A DNA stretch of 55,001 nucleotides, taken from a virus. Every line of letters begins with the position of its first letter. The stretch's first letter is position 1. Both the position numbers and the translations under genes were made by a program. Positions 1 through 7,675 of the stretch are shown here, one piece after another. Where the stretch lies: the IMG/VR virus record IMGVR_UViG_3300024288_000002, positions 1 through 55,001 of that record; one strand, given 5' to 3'. The notes under the pieces are model-generated. The model was not told the DNA's origin and searched no databases. It saw only the letters and a program-made list of their open reading frames with translations.

Positions 1-149
1 AGAAGTGAGTAGTACCTTAAGGAGGTATACTGAGATATAGTGAATTGTTGGCCTTTATACGAGGAACAAGGTATAATCAGATGAAGGACCCTGGGAGGTG
101 TGATGAGCAAGATCGATAGGGACTCACAAGAGTGGATCTCTGACGAAGC
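1..149. repeat. terminal direct repeat, left copy
   Basis: These bases recur at 54855-55001. The only difference is a CA dinucleotide present here (around 126-127) and absent in the right copy. The repeat covers a promoter and the start of the first gene. The simplest reading is that the window runs slightly more than once around a circular or permuted genome of 54854 bases. Confidence 0.9.
48..77 (+). promoter_or_regulatory. sigma70-like promoter of the virion operon (copy 1)
   Basis: A -35 box TTGGCC (48-53), an 18-base spacer and a perfect -10 box TATAAT (72-77) lie just upstream of the first gene. The 23 bases 31-53, including the -35 box, are identical to 7607-7629, and the -10 with its flank TATAATCAG is also shared. 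This conservation suggests that a regulator or a phage-specific RNA polymerase state recognises the upstream block. Confidence 0.8.
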
Positions 150-423
150 GTTGGCAGCTATCAACATGGAGCGCATCCTCGAGCCTGACAAGACGCACGA
201 GGAAATTGCTCGCGAGATCCTCATGTCATCTGCTCCGATGGCTGCGAAGTCGGTAGCTTGGTTGTCAGCCCATGCGTCGGCGGAGCAAGTGCGGCTAGCG
301 GCTTCCAAGTACATCATCGACGGTGTGGTCGGTGGTGGGTTCAAGGCTGCAGGCTCTGTGGACGACTTGCTCATGTCATTGGTTTCGCAACTGGCTTCCA
401 ACGATGTAGAGGTCATGGAATAA
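103..423 (+). CDS. possible terminase small subunit
   Basis: This 106-residue, mainly helical protein is the first gene of the virion operon. Its central segment (PMAAKSVAWLSAHASAEQVR, then AASKYIIDGVVG) resembles a helical repeat common in small phage packaging and head proteins. The ATG at 103 is preferred because GGGAGG (93-98) is well spaced; a GTG at 100 is almost on the Shine-Dalgarno sequence. No large-terminase-like ATPase motif is present. The small terminase assignment rests on position, size and helical content only, so an unrelated regulatory protein is possible. In the right terminal copy a 2-base deletion would stop this frame after about 14 codons. Confidence 0.45.
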   Translation: MSKIDRDSQEWISDEALAAINMERILEPDKTHEEIAREILMSSAPMAAKSVAWLSAHASAEQVRLAASKYIIDGVVGGGFKAAGSVDDLLMSLVSQLASNDVEVME

Positions 424-431
424 AGCAAGCC

Positions 432-465
432 GCCCCTGTGGGTCTTTACTCCATAGGGGCCCGGT
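432..465 (+). terminator. hairpin between genes 1 and 2, containing the CCCTGTGGG element
   Basis: CCCCTGTGG pairs with CCATAGGGG (9 bp, one G-U) around a short loop, only 9 bases after the stop of the first gene. No U-tract follows directly, so it may attenuate transcription or stabilise RNA instead of terminating fully. Its left arm is one of the recurring CGCCC(C)TGTGGG elements of this genome. Confidence 0.5.
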
Positions 466-480
466 TGCATAGGAGGAAAG

Positions 481-1020
481 ATGCCGAATAGGCAAGCGCA
501 GCTTGGCGATACTGTTCAGTATCGCGATGCTCGGGGTAAGACACACAACATTCAGGTCATTGGGACACAAGCGAATACGGGAGCAGCGCCTGCGGCCCCA
601 GCGGTTGCGAATAGCGGTACCGGTGGGGTGCTAACAGCTGCTACGTACAGCTACAGGATTTCGGCTGTACGCTTTGGCGCTGAATCCCTTGCGTCGGCAG
701 CTGGGACAACGGTGGTCGGTGCGGGTACTACGAACAAGTGCACGATCACGTTGCCGGGTGTAGCTGGGGTGCAGTACGCCATCTATGGCCGCGTTGGGGG
801 TTCCGAACTCTTTATCGGTCTCAGTGCGCTGGGAGCTAGTTCCTTCGATGATACTGGCAGCGTTGTTACGCCGGCTGGAGCATTGCCTTCCACAGACGGT
901 AGGGTAGGTGCGATCCAGTACCACCAGGAGCCGGAGATGCTCGGGATGCCTGGGCAGCCGACGTCGCCGCTACTGAAGGCAACCTCGGTAGCTTCCGTGA
1001 ACGCCTACTTCAAGTACTAA
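481..1020 (+). CDS. virion protein with Ig/FN3-like domain
   Basis: This is a 179-residue protein with a strong ribosome site (AGGAGGAAAG directly before the ATG). Residues about 45-138 form a beta-rich domain (LTAATYSYRISAV, then YAIYGRVGG, ending AGALPST). It aligns clearly with the N-terminal domain of the major tail protein at 12518 (LTAGTYKYYVTAI, YKIYRTAA, AGALPT). Such Ig-like domains decorate phage capsids and tails and may bind host surface glycans. Its place before the large terminase suggests a head decoration or fibre protein. The role is inferred from the domain and neighbours. Confidence 0.6.
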   Translation: MPNRQAQLGDTVQYRDARGKTHNIQVIGTQANTGAAPAAPAVANSGTGGVLTAATYSYRISAVRFGAESLASAAGTTVVGAGTTNKCTITLPGVAGVQYAIYGRVGGSELFIGLSALGASSFDDTGSVVTPAGALPSTDGRVGAIQYHQEPEMLGMPGQPTSPLLKATSVASVNAYFKY

Positions 1021-1033
1021 GAGAAGGGAGACC

Positions 1034-1276
1034 ATGTTGAGTAGCTGGGATGGTAGGCACCCGAGCGTCCAGCATTTCGAGGACTTGTTCATGTATGACC
1101 ACCTGCCTGAAGGTCTTCTGCGTGACACTTCTATGGTGCTTAGTCAGGTAGCGGGCACGATGCTTACCGTGCTTGAGGATGGACCTGAGCTGAGCGCAGG
1201 TCTTCGCAAGCTGCTAGAGGCTAAGGACTGCTTTGTACGTCAGGCAGTCAAGGACCGGAAGAAAGCTGCAGGGTAA
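1034..1276 (+). CDS. Acb2/Tad1-like candidate (anti-CBASS cyclic nucleotide sponge)
   Basis: This small 80-residue protein has a helical C-terminal half reading GPELSAGLRKLLEAKDCFVR at about residues 51-70. From memory this resembles the Acb2/Tad1 hairpin family, whose members bind cyclic di- or trinucleotides and blunt CBASS (Acb2) or gcADPR (Tad1) signalling. The N-terminal HPSVQHFEDLF...YDHLPE segment would form the preceding helix. The ribosome site is AGAAGGGAG. It sits among virion genes, so it would be expressed late, which is unusual for a defence inhibitor; packaging with the capsid or a structural role cannot be excluded. The family call needs a profile search. Confidence 0.45.
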   Translation: MLSSWDGRHPSVQHFEDLFMYDHLPEGLLRDTSMVLSQVAGTMLTVLEDGPELSAGLRKLLEAKDCFVRQAVKDRKKAAG

Positions 1277-1611
1277 TGGGAGTCTACACCGGCGGGAATA
1301 CAGGAAGTGGGGATACGCACATGGCCAGCATGATTAGTGGTGGCAAGAACCAGCCGAGTAGGGGAATCAAGAAAGCTGCTAAGGCAGCACCAGCGAAGAA
1401 GGTGGCGAAGGTGGCAAAGAAGGCGGTAGCAGCTGAGTCGCCGGCCGTTGAGTCGGCTGAGGTCGGAACGCCTCGACAGAAGAAGGCGACAGCTGCCAGC
1501 AAGAAGGTACCGCGTAAGGTGGCTAAGGCAGCTGCCCCGACGGCTCGCGTAAGGCGACAAGCTACGCTGATGGCAACCAAGAACAACAGTAATGCCATTG
1601 GTGGGTACTAA
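1276..1611 (+). CDS. Lys/Ala-rich histone-like basic protein
   Basis: A 111-residue protein of very low complexity. Residues about 30-95 are repeated Ala-Lys-Val blocks (for example KKVAKVAKKAV), resembling the C-terminal tails of histone H1-like and HU-like bacterial proteins. It is predicted to bind DNA or another acidic partner. The ATG at 1276 overlaps the previous stop (TAATG), the coupling pattern used repeatedly in this genome; an ATG at 1321 would give a 96-residue version. It may be a minor head or DNA-condensing protein, and no enzymatic motif is visible. Confidence 0.55.
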   Translation: MGVYTGGNTGSGDTHMASMISGGKNQPSRGIKKAAKAAPAKKVAKVAKKAVAAESPAVESAEVGTPRQKKATAASKKVPRKVAKAAAPTARVRRQATLMATKNNSNAIGGY

Positions 1612-2004
1612 GTGGCAGGTTATCTGCGAAGGCTAGCGAGTGCCACGTTCACGCGCGGTTCTTCGTTGACTGCTTCTTCAGGCAACGTTGCGGCTGCCGT
1701 AGCTACTGCTACACTTGCTGCCAATGCTACGAAGACAACGTACATTACGGGCTTTGAGATCACAGGTGCTGGTGCTACTGCAGGAGCAGCTGTTGTTGTT
1801 ACCGTTACAGGTACTATTGGCGGTACAATGTCGTTCGTCTACACGGCTGCTACCGGAGCCGCAGTAGGCAACTTTCCCTTGATCGTCGACTTTCCAGAGC
1901 CGGTCCCAGGCTCTGCGATAAACACTGCGATCGTAGTCTCGTGTCCTTCCCTGGGCGCCGGCAATACGAACAACGCAGTAGTGGCTCACGGCTTCCAGCT
2001 GTAA
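1612..2004 (+). CDS. beta-rich putative virion protein
   Basis: A 130-residue Ala/Thr/Val-rich protein without charged catalytic motifs, starting with GTG immediately after the previous stop. Composition and pattern (alternating small and hydrophobic residues, ending NNAVVAHGFQL) are typical of small beta-sandwich virion proteins such as capsid decoration or tail-tube-associated proteins. Family not recognised. Its position between virion genes supports a structural role. Confidence 0.55.
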   Translation: MAGYLRRLASATFTRGSSLTASSGNVAAAVATATLAANATKTTYITGFEITGAGATAGAAVVVTVTGTIGGTMSFVYTAATGAAVGNFPLIVDFPEPVPGSAINTAIVVSCPSLGAGNTNNAVVAHGFQL

Positions 2005-2046
2005 GTCGAAAAGCATTCCTTATTATATAAGGGAGGGTGGGTTCAA

Positions 2047-2250
2047 ATGTTCGACAGATATGCGAAGGCGATTGTAGGAGCGTTAGTAGCTGGAGCCGGA
2101 ACGTGGGGAACCGCGGTCGCCGATGGGTCGATCACTGCGACTGAGTGGTCGGCCATTGTTGTGACCGTACTGTTGTCCCTCGGTGTGGTTTGGGCAGTCC
2201 CGAACACTGGTACTGTCGCATCGACAAAGCCAGCTGATGGCGCTAAGTAA
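2047..2250 (+). CDS. small two-helix membrane protein, holin-like
   Basis: This 67-residue protein has two hydrophobic segments (about residues 7-25 and 36-51) separated by a short polar turn, and a short charged tail (KPADGAK). The pattern KAIVGALVAG ... TEWSAIV ... VVWAVPN matches small membrane proteins that are often annotated as holins in actinophages. A strong GGGAGGGTGGG ribosome site precedes the ATG. Other holin candidates (20279, 20718) lie beside the endolysin, so the pore-forming role is not settled. Its 3' end overlaps the terminase start. Confidence 0.5.
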   Translation: MFDRYAKAIVGALVAGAGTWGTAVADGSITATEWSAIVVTVLLSLGVVWAVPNTGTVASTKPADGAK

Positions 2251-3715
2251 GGCGAAGTACTTCGATCTGGTTGGGTACAAGCCACACCCCAAGCAGCAGC
2301 TCTTCCATGATTCCACTTCCCGCTTTCGGATTCCGTGCTGCGGTCGACGGTTCGGAAAAAGCAACATGGCCGGCCGCGACACGGGGGCGGAGCTGTTCCT
2401 GCCAAAGCGTCGCTACTGGATTGTCGGACCTACGTATGACCTGGCCGAGAAGGAGTTCCGAGTTATCTGGGACGACCTGATTATTGGTCAGAAACTTGGG
2501 TTAGACAAGCGCGTGAAGAAGTCGTATTCCAAGCGTGGCGGCGAAATGTGGATTGAGTTCCCCTGGCAGACGCGCATCGAGTGCCGATCAGCTGATCACC
2601 CTGAAGGCCTGGTTGGCGAGAAGCTACACGGCGTGATCATGTCGGAAGCTGCTAAGCACCGGAAGGATACCTGGGAGCGGTTTATCCGGCCAGCTCTTGG
2701 TGACGTGCGAGGCTGGGCTACGTTTCCGACGACACCTGAGGGCTTCAATTGGCTGTATGACCTCTGGTCGTTCGGCAGATCACCTGATCCGATGCTTAAG
2801 GACTACGCTGCTTGGCAATTTCCGAGCTGGGACAATCCCTACATCTACCCGAACGGATTCGACGACCCCGAGATCCAGCTGATCAAGCGGACTGTGCTAC
2901 CTGCATTCTTCGACCAAGAGATCGCAGCTAAGTTCAACGCATTCGTCGGCAAAATCTACGACGAGTTCAGTGAAGTAACACACGTTAAAGGTCACACATA
3001 CCGGCCCGAATGGCCAAACTACATGGCGTTCGACTGGGGATTCACGAACCCACTAGCGTGCATCGAGTTCCAAGTTGATCCTTGGGGGCGCATCTACATA
3101 TGGCGGGAGCACTACAAAGCTGGGATGATGCTTTCCCAGCACATCCGGATGATCAAGGAGCGTCCGAATCCTGCTGGTTGGAAGATCGACCTAGCCTTCG
3201 GAGACGCTGCCAGTCCAGAGTCAGTGATGGAAGTTTCCACGACGCTTGCACCGTGCTATGCCGATCCTCGATCAAAGTCCGGCACGGCAAAGGTAACGCA
3301 GGATAGTCAGGGTCGTCATAGCTCTCAATCCGGATGGCGTGAAGGCGTAGAGCTAGTCAAAGGCTTTCTTCAGACACGTGAAGTAGGCGTACAGGATGAG
3401 TATGGAACTCCAATCCTCGAACCCTGGCTGTTCGTGGATCACTCCTGCGTCAATACGATCCGGGAATTTAACAATTACCGTGCCCCCGATATGGGCAAGG
3501 GAGATCGGAACCTTCGAGAAGATGCCCGACAGCATGACAACCATGCGCTGGATGCAATTCGGTATGCATTCATGCACATCTTCAAGCTCGGTGCAACAGC
3601 GAAGCTGAGCGACATCTACAACCTGGAAGACCTGCAGCGTGCTAGCGATTCCATCTTCGATACTACCGGCACGACGAGCTCGGGCTTCTTCCAGTCGGAA
3701 CTACTTCGCTTTTAA
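2237..3715 (+). CDS. terL: terminase large subunit
   Basis: This 492-residue protein is the ATPase and nuclease that packages DNA through the portal. Residues 35-42 (CGRRFGKS) form the Walker A motif. LHGVIMSEAA is the likely Walker B segment, with the catalytic acidic residue displaced slightly from the usual DE. The C-terminal RNase H-fold nuclease shows its three acidic sites in MAFDWGF, DLAFGDAAS and DNHALDAIRYAFMH. The ATG at 2237 overlaps the end of the preceding membrane protein gene. An in-frame upstream start at 2183 would lie deep inside that gene and is not favoured. Confidence 0.95.
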   Translation: MALSKAKYFDLVGYKPHPKQQLFHDSTSRFRIPCCGRRFGKSNMAGRDTGAELFLPKRRYWIVGPTYDLAEKEFRVIWDDLIIGQKLGLDKRVKKSYSKRGGEMWIEFPWQTRIECRSADHPEGLVGEKLHGVIMSEAAKHRKDTWERFIRPALGDVRGWATFPTTPEGFNWLYDLWSFGRSPDPMLKDYAAWQFPSWDNPYIYPNGFDDPEIQLIKRTVLPAFFDQEIAAKFNAFVGKIYDEFSEVTHVKGHTYRPEWPNYMAFDWGFTNPLACIEFQVDPWGRIYIWREHYKAGMMLSQHIRMIKERPNPAGWKIDLAFGDAASPESVMEVSTTLAPCYADPRSKSGTAKVTQDSQGRHSSQSGWREGVELVKGFLQTREVGVQDEYGTPILEPWLFVDHSCVNTIREFNNYRAPDMGKGDRNLREDARQHDNHALDAIRYAFMHIFKLGATAKLSDIYNLEDLQRASDSIFDTTGTTSSGFFQSELLRF

Positions 3716-3724
3716 GGAGAAGGT

Positions 3725-4096
3725 GTGACGCTATACATCTATGCCGCTACTGTACAGCGGGTGATTGACGGCGACACTGTGGTACTGGACGTCGATCTGG
3801 GTTTCAAGACCTGGCACCACGGACCCTTTAGGCTTGTCGGTATCAACGCTCGCGAGTTGCACTCACCTGGTGGGTTGGAGGCACGTGACAACCTCATGGC
3901 ACTCTTACCGCCAGGCACATCTGTTGGTTTGTCTAGCGTCAAGCCGGACAAGTACGCGGAGCGCTACGACGCCAAGATTGTCATGCCTGATGGAAGTGAC
4001 CTAGGCGAGCTGCTTGTGTCGACGTCTTGGGCAGCGGTTTGGGACGGACGCGGATCGCCCACGATTCCACCGTGGCCACGGGTTGCTGCTAGCTGA
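3725..4096 (+). CDS. thermonuclease-like (SNase fold) protein
   Basis: A 123-residue protein starting with GTG after AAGGAGAAGG. The N-terminal VQRVIDGDTVVLDVD and FRLVGINARE segments match the oligonucleotide-binding fold of staphylococcal-type nucleases. RYDAKIVMPDGSDLGELLV matches the later part. The metal-binding Asp of DGDT and the family Arg and Glu appear conserved, but the usual second Asp (as in GIDAPE) is Asn here, so activity is uncertain. Similar small nucleases sit beside terminase genes in other actinophages, where they may help packaging or DNA turnover. No signal peptide is seen. Confidence 0.75.
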   Translation: MTLYIYAATVQRVIDGDTVVLDVDLGFKTWHHGPFRLVGINARELHSPGGLEARDNLMALLPPGTSVGLSSVKPDKYAERYDAKIVMPDGSDLGELLVSTSWAAVWDGRGSPTIPPWPRVAAS

Positions 4097-4108
4097 ACAG
4101 GCGATTAC

Positions 4109-4136
4109 ACGGATCTTGCGATTTAGGTTGATCCGT
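4109..4136 (+). terminator. intergenic hairpin
   Basis: ACGGATC (4109-4115) pairs perfectly with GATCCGT (4130-4136) around a 14-base loop in the 72-base gap after the thermonuclease-like gene. There is no clear U-tract, so it is weak evidence for termination and may be a processing or pausing site. Confidence 0.35.
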
Positions 4137-4168
4137 TATATCATGACTTAACGGTTCAGAGGGGGTGA

Positions 4169-4516
4169 GTGGTGACAACCAAGTACGACATTACTATTCA
4201 GCAAGGAGCTTCCTTCCAACGTACTATCGCAGCCCTTAACCGGGACAGGACGGTTAAGAGCCTAGTTGGATACTCAGCTAGGATGCAGATTAGGCCGACA
4301 GTTGGTTCTGCGACTATCCTGCTGGATGCCAACACTGCTAACGGTATGCTTACCGTTAATGGGATAGCTGGCACGGTTTCGATTGACGTTGGAGCTGACA
4401 TCACTACTCCCATGACCTGGACTACAGGGGTCTGGGACATAGAGGCGTATCTGGGCAACACTGTAATCAGACTTGCGGAGGGATTCGCTTCCCTTAGTCA
4501 GGAGGTAACACGCTAA
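4169..4516 (+). CDS. small beta-rich virion protein, baseplate-N-domain-like
   Basis: A 115-residue protein. The pattern YDITIQQGASFQRTIA, then SARMQIRPTVGS, NGMLTVNGIAGTVSIDV and a final SLSQEVTR resembles a widespread small phage structural domain also found at the N-terminus of upper baseplate proteins. The start is GTG at 4169 or the next codon, GTG at 4172, behind GAGGGGGTGAG. It is coupled to the following gene by TAATG. Here it lies among putative head-decoration genes, so attachment of the LamG-like protein that follows is a reasonable guess. Confidence 0.6.
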   Translation: MVTTKYDITIQQGASFQRTIAALNRDRTVKSLVGYSARMQIRPTVGSATILLDANTANGMLTVNGIAGTVSIDVGADITTPMTWTTGVWDIEAYLGNTVIRLAEGFASLSQEVTR

Positions 4517-5385
4517 TGCCTGTTCAGCTTCCCCCGAACTCGACGGGTGCTGTCATCGAGACTCGTACAGTCAGTAGCAAGGAACGCCAAGTGTTTGCGC
4601 TGGGCGAGCCTCCTCGTCCAGCACCAACACGTGCAAGTGGCGGTCAGCTCCTCTACGTCGAAGACTTCTGTGCCGTTCAGCCAGGCTTGTGGAATGACGG
4701 TGTAGGCTGGTGTGGTATCGACACAGACATCATATTCAATGGCAAGCCAACGCTTCGGCTTGATACTGGTGGCAACTCCAACGGTGGTCCGGCAAACCCT
4801 AACCGGACGGCAATCACATCCGGCGTGGTAACGAAGCGCCGCATCCATGATGGCTACCGTCATAAGTTCGGTATGGAGTTCTGGTTCCGATTTACCTCGT
4901 TGAACCTTACGACCAACACGATGTTCTCCGCGTCGATCTACAACCGCAACGGTACACAGGCACATCACGGTCGGGTGTGGCTTGATCCGAATGGTAATAA
5001 CGTACCCATGCACGCTCGTATCCTCGACGGTGCTGCGACCTTTGCATTGTCCGGAACGAACGGTGCAAGTGCTGCAGTGTACACCGACGTAGTAACATCA
5101 GTCAATCAGAATGGCGCGGGCACTCACACCTACGACGTTCCGTCCGGTCGGCTGGACCGAGCAGGTGGTTGGCACTGGTGCAAGCTGGTCGTCGACTTTG
5201 TGGCTGCAAAGTACGTATCAATCCAGCTGGATGGCGAGACAGCAGTAGACTTGTCCGCCTACAACCTGGATGTCACCGACACTACTGGCTTCGCAGGCAT
5301 GCACCATAGCTTCGAGTTCAGTGCCTCCACATCAACTCGACGGTACGTCAACATCGCCAACATCATCGGAACGGTGGAAGACTAA
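4516..5385 (+). CDS. LamG/concanavalin A-like lectin-domain virion protein
   Basis: A 289-residue protein. After a roughly 45-residue linker, the rest looks like a jelly-roll lectin domain: LLYVEDFCAV, then KFGMEFWFRFTSLN, then GGWHWCKLVVDF followed by KYVSIQLDGETAVDLS, and a closing SFEFSASTSTRRYVNIANI strand. Such domains bind carbohydrates and occur on phage fibres and capsid decorations. The start overlaps the previous stop (TAATG), suggesting fixed stoichiometry with the neighbours. It has no signal peptide or enzyme motif. A capsid fibre or host-adhesion function is inferred. Confidence 0.65.
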   Translation: MPVQLPPNSTGAVIETRTVSSKERQVFALGEPPRPAPTRASGGQLLYVEDFCAVQPGLWNDGVGWCGIDTDIIFNGKPTLRLDTGGNSNGGPANPNRTAITSGVVTKRRIHDGYRHKFGMEFWFRFTSLNLTTNTMFSASIYNRNGTQAHHGRVWLDPNGNNVPMHARILDGAATFALSGTNGASAAVYTDVVTSVNQNGAGTHTYDVPSGRLDRAGGWHWCKLVVDFVAAKYVSIQLDGETAVDLSAYNLDVTDTTGFAGMHHSFEFSASTSTRRYVNIANIIGTVED

Positions 5386-5807
5386 TGGCAATCAAGCTAA
5401 CCATCCCGATGTGGACGTTGTCTACCGATAACGAGCAGTCCCTCGGTGCAGGACGTACGGTTGTCACAGCTACGACCACAGTGAGTCGTGAGTACCCGGA
5501 GTTTAGCCGCTTCGCCAAAGCCATCTTCATCCTGGATGTGTCGGCTGCTACTGGAACGTCCCCCACTCTCGATGTTACTGTCCAAGGCTTCAACGAGGCA
5601 TCTGGAAAGTGGCACACAGTAGTTACTTTCCCACAGCAGGTCGCTGCGTCTGCAGCTAGCCCACTCGCTGCGAACTCGGTTCTAGTTCAGTCGGCAAACT
5701 TGGACTACACCCGATACCGCGCTCAATGGGTAACTGGTGGTACTGGTATTTCCATCACGTTCACGCTTGTCGCAATTGCACACACAGAAGAGGCTGTGAC
5801 TCGATGA
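5385..5807 (+). CDS. beta-sandwich virion protein
   Basis: A 140-residue protein, again coupled by TAATG to the gene before it. Segments such as FAKAIFILDVSAATGTSPTLD, then VTVQGFNEASGKWHTVVTF and RYRAQWVTGGTGISITFTLV describe a compact beta-sandwich seen in small phage head and tail decoration proteins. No catalytic residues are apparent. It closes a group of three overlapping genes (4169-5807) that are likely co-assembled. Confidence 0.55.
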   Translation: MAIKLTIPMWTLSTDNEQSLGAGRTVVTATTTVSREYPEFSRFAKAIFILDVSAATGTSPTLDVTVQGFNEASGKWHTVVTFPQQVAASAASPLAANSVLVQSANLDYTRYRAQWVTGGTGISITFTLVAIAHTEEAVTR

Positions 5808-5839
5808 TCATCGCATCGTTTTGGCTAAACGGATGGTAA
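5804..5839 (+). CDS. 11-codon peptide, truncated duplicate of next gene's start
   Basis: MIIASFWLNGW then stop. It overlaps the previous stop by ATGA and the next start. The peptide closely mirrors the N-terminus of the next gene (MVIAAFWLAGW), so it looks like a partial tandem duplication or a coupling leader. Confidence 0.35.
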   Translation: MIIASFWLNGW

Positions 5840-5979
5840 TCGCCGCTGCATTCTGGCTTGCTGGTTGGGGACCTGCTCTCCAACCGGCTATTGTTTGGCA
5901 CGATGAACAAGTCGTTGGGTACATCGATCCAGACATCATCTACTGGTACACCGAACCGATACTCACCGTAGTTATTTAA
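5833..5979 (+). CDS. 48-residue aromatic-rich small protein
   Basis: Starts MVIAAFWLAGWGPALQPAIV and continues with HDEQVVGYIDPDIIYWY to a hydrophobic end (ILTVVI). It has an ATG overlapping the 11-codon peptide before it and runs uninterrupted to TAA at 5977-5979. Tryptophan and tyrosine content is very high. It is not recognisably a membrane helix, because it is broken by prolines and acids; a small beta-rich virion component is plausible. Family not recognised. Confidence 0.55.
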   Translation: MVIAAAFWLAGWGPALQPAIVWHDEQVVGYIDPDIIYWYTEPILTVVI

Positions 5980-5997
5980 TTCGCCAATCGACTATTT

Positions 5998-6008
5998 CGC
6001 CCTGTGGG
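5998..6008 (+). promoter_or_regulatory. CGCCCTGTGGG element before the portal gene
   Basis: One of at least nine intergenic copies of CGCCC(C)TGTGGG. Here its GGG forms part of the portal gene's Shine-Dalgarno sequence (GGGAGG, 6006-6011), so anything binding the element in RNA would compete with ribosomes. Confidence 0.4.
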
Positions 6009-6020
6009 AGGTTGAACAGC

Positions 6021-7601
6021 ATGAGCGCGGTTGATCCGGGTAGCGCGGCACTCTCACAGTACCGCGAGATTTCGATTCAGGAACTAATAGAGCAGTACGA
6101 AGTTGTGAAGGTTGATGAAGGTAACCGCAACCTCGGTACGTCGCCCTTCATCGTTGTGTCCGAGAGCGGTGGCATCAAGCTTGCAGGTACTCCGAACATA
6201 GATGCACAGTTCGGGATACAGGAGCTCGGTTATACTTCCATGAGCCCTTGGACTGCATGGACTCGAGAAGAGCTCATTCCCGAGCTACGAAACAAGCAAG
6301 GCATTCGCAAGTTCTACGACATGAAGCGTAACGATGGTGCTGTACGTGGCTCGCTTCGTTTGCTGAAGACTCCAATCCAGGCTGCTCACTGGTTTGTAGA
6401 GCCGGCAAGCGACAGCGCTCTAGACAAGAATATCGCAGACTTTGTCAAGGCGTGTTTGTTCGACAAGCTAAACGTCAACTGGTCACAGGTACTCGACGAC
6501 GTACTACTGATATTCGAATACGGTTACATGGTCTTCGAGAAGGTGTACGACATTGATCGGGATGGTAAGGTCGTCCTGAAGAAGCTCGGTCCACGACACC
6601 CTCTCGACATCCAGGAATGGATATTCGACGATCATGGTGGTCCTGCAGGTATTGTTATGGAGCCGTTTGTCCCGTACGGTAACCAGTACATCACTGGCAA
6701 TAATAGTCCCTATGCCACTACCGATCAGTTCGGTGCTGTTATGGCACTCGGACAATTCATTCCGATCAACAAGCTGGTAATCTTCTCTCTCGAAGCTGAA
6801 GCTGGTGACCTTCGTGGCATCTCTGTTCTTCGGTCCGCGTACAAGCACTGGTACTACAAAGACACGCTCTATAAGATCGACGCTATACAGAAAGAACGGC
6901 ACGGTATTGGGGTACCTATCATCAAGCTTCCGCCTGGGTTTAGTCCTGCGGACAAGAAGCTCGCCGACGAGCTTGGTCGTAACCTACGCACCAACGATCG
7001 TGCTCACATCGTTGTGCCTGCGAACTGGGAGATCATGTTTGCGGTACTTGGTGGCAATCCGGTTTCGGCCATTGAGTCAATCAACCACCACAACGACCAG
7101 ATACTTCTAAACATCCTTGCACCCTTCATCACAGATGCACGAGTGCGTGACGTAGCTGCCGACATGTTTCTCAAGTCGACTAGGTACCTAGCTGACGCAG
7201 TCGCCTCGATCTTCAATAAGCACATCATCGAACAACTGGTTGATCTGAACTTTGCAAGGGGCAAGTACCCAAAGCTTCGTGCACGTCGTATTGGTGAGTG
7301 GGACGATCTTCGTACGCTCAGCTTTGCCGTTCGTAACTTCGTTGGTGCTGGTCTGATAACGCCTGACGATGTACTCGAAGCATCGCTACGTGAAGAGACC
7401 GACCTTCCGAAGATGGATAAGGCTACTCAACGTATTCCTGTTACGCCTCAAGTACCGGGTGGAGGTGCTCCAGGCGACGGTGGAGACGCAAATGCTCCTA
7501 GTGCACCTAAGCCGCCAAAAGCAGGACCTCCTAGGCAAGGACCCCCTTCTACCGGTGGCTCAGGCGCTCCTACTAAAGGAAGGGATGCCTCAGGGGGTTA
7601 A
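6021..7601 (+). CDS. portal protein, Mu gp29-like (DUF935)
   Basis: The 526-residue portal forms the dodecameric channel at one capsid vertex and is the docking point for terminase. The family pattern is visible through RNDGAVRGSLRLLKTPI, FEYGYMVFEKVYDI, RHPLDIQEWIFDDHGG, GDLRGISVLRSAYKHWY and KERHGIGVPIIKLPPG. The last ~60 residues are a Pro/Gly-rich tail. ATG at 6021 is preferred (GGGAGG 9 bases upstream); a TTG at 6012 lies on the ribosome site. It is followed directly by the second virion promoter, so it may be the last gene of the first transcript. Confidence 0.88.
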   Translation: MSAVDPGSAALSQYREISIQELIEQYEVVKVDEGNRNLGTSPFIVVSESGGIKLAGTPNIDAQFGIQELGYTSMSPWTAWTREELIPELRNKQGIRKFYDMKRNDGAVRGSLRLLKTPIQAAHWFVEPASDSALDKNIADFVKACLFDKLNVNWSQVLDDVLLIFEYGYMVFEKVYDIDRDGKVVLKKLGPRHPLDIQEWIFDDHGGPAGIVMEPFVPYGNQYITGNNSPYATTDQFGAVMALGQFIPINKLVIFSLEAEAGDLRGISVLRSAYKHWYYKDTLYKIDAIQKERHGIGVPIIKLPPGFSPADKKLADELGRNLRTNDRAHIVVPANWEIMFAVLGGNPVSAIESINHHNDQILLNILAPFITDARVRDVAADMFLKSTRYLADAVASIFNKHIIEQLVDLNFARGKYPKLRARRIGEWDDLRTLSFAVRNFVGAGLITPDDVLEASLREETDLPKMDKATQRIPVTPQVPGGGAPGDGGDANAPSAPKPPKAGPPRQGPPSTGGSGAPTKGRDASGG

Positions 7602-7623
7602 TATATTGAGATATAGTGAATTG

Positions 7624-7653
7624 TTGGCCCGTAAGCTTTGAAGATGATATAAT
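7624..7653 (+). promoter_or_regulatory. sigma70-like promoter of the head-tail operon (copy 2)
   Basis: TTGGCC (7624-7629), an 18-base spacer and TATAAT (7648-7653) lie between the portal stop and the protease start. Bases 7607-7629 are identical to 31-53 and the -10 region is shared, while the spacer is not, showing selection on the promoter elements. It probably boosts capsid and tail expression. Confidence 0.8.
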
Positions 7654-7675
7654 CAGGTGAGGAGGTACCGCTAGA

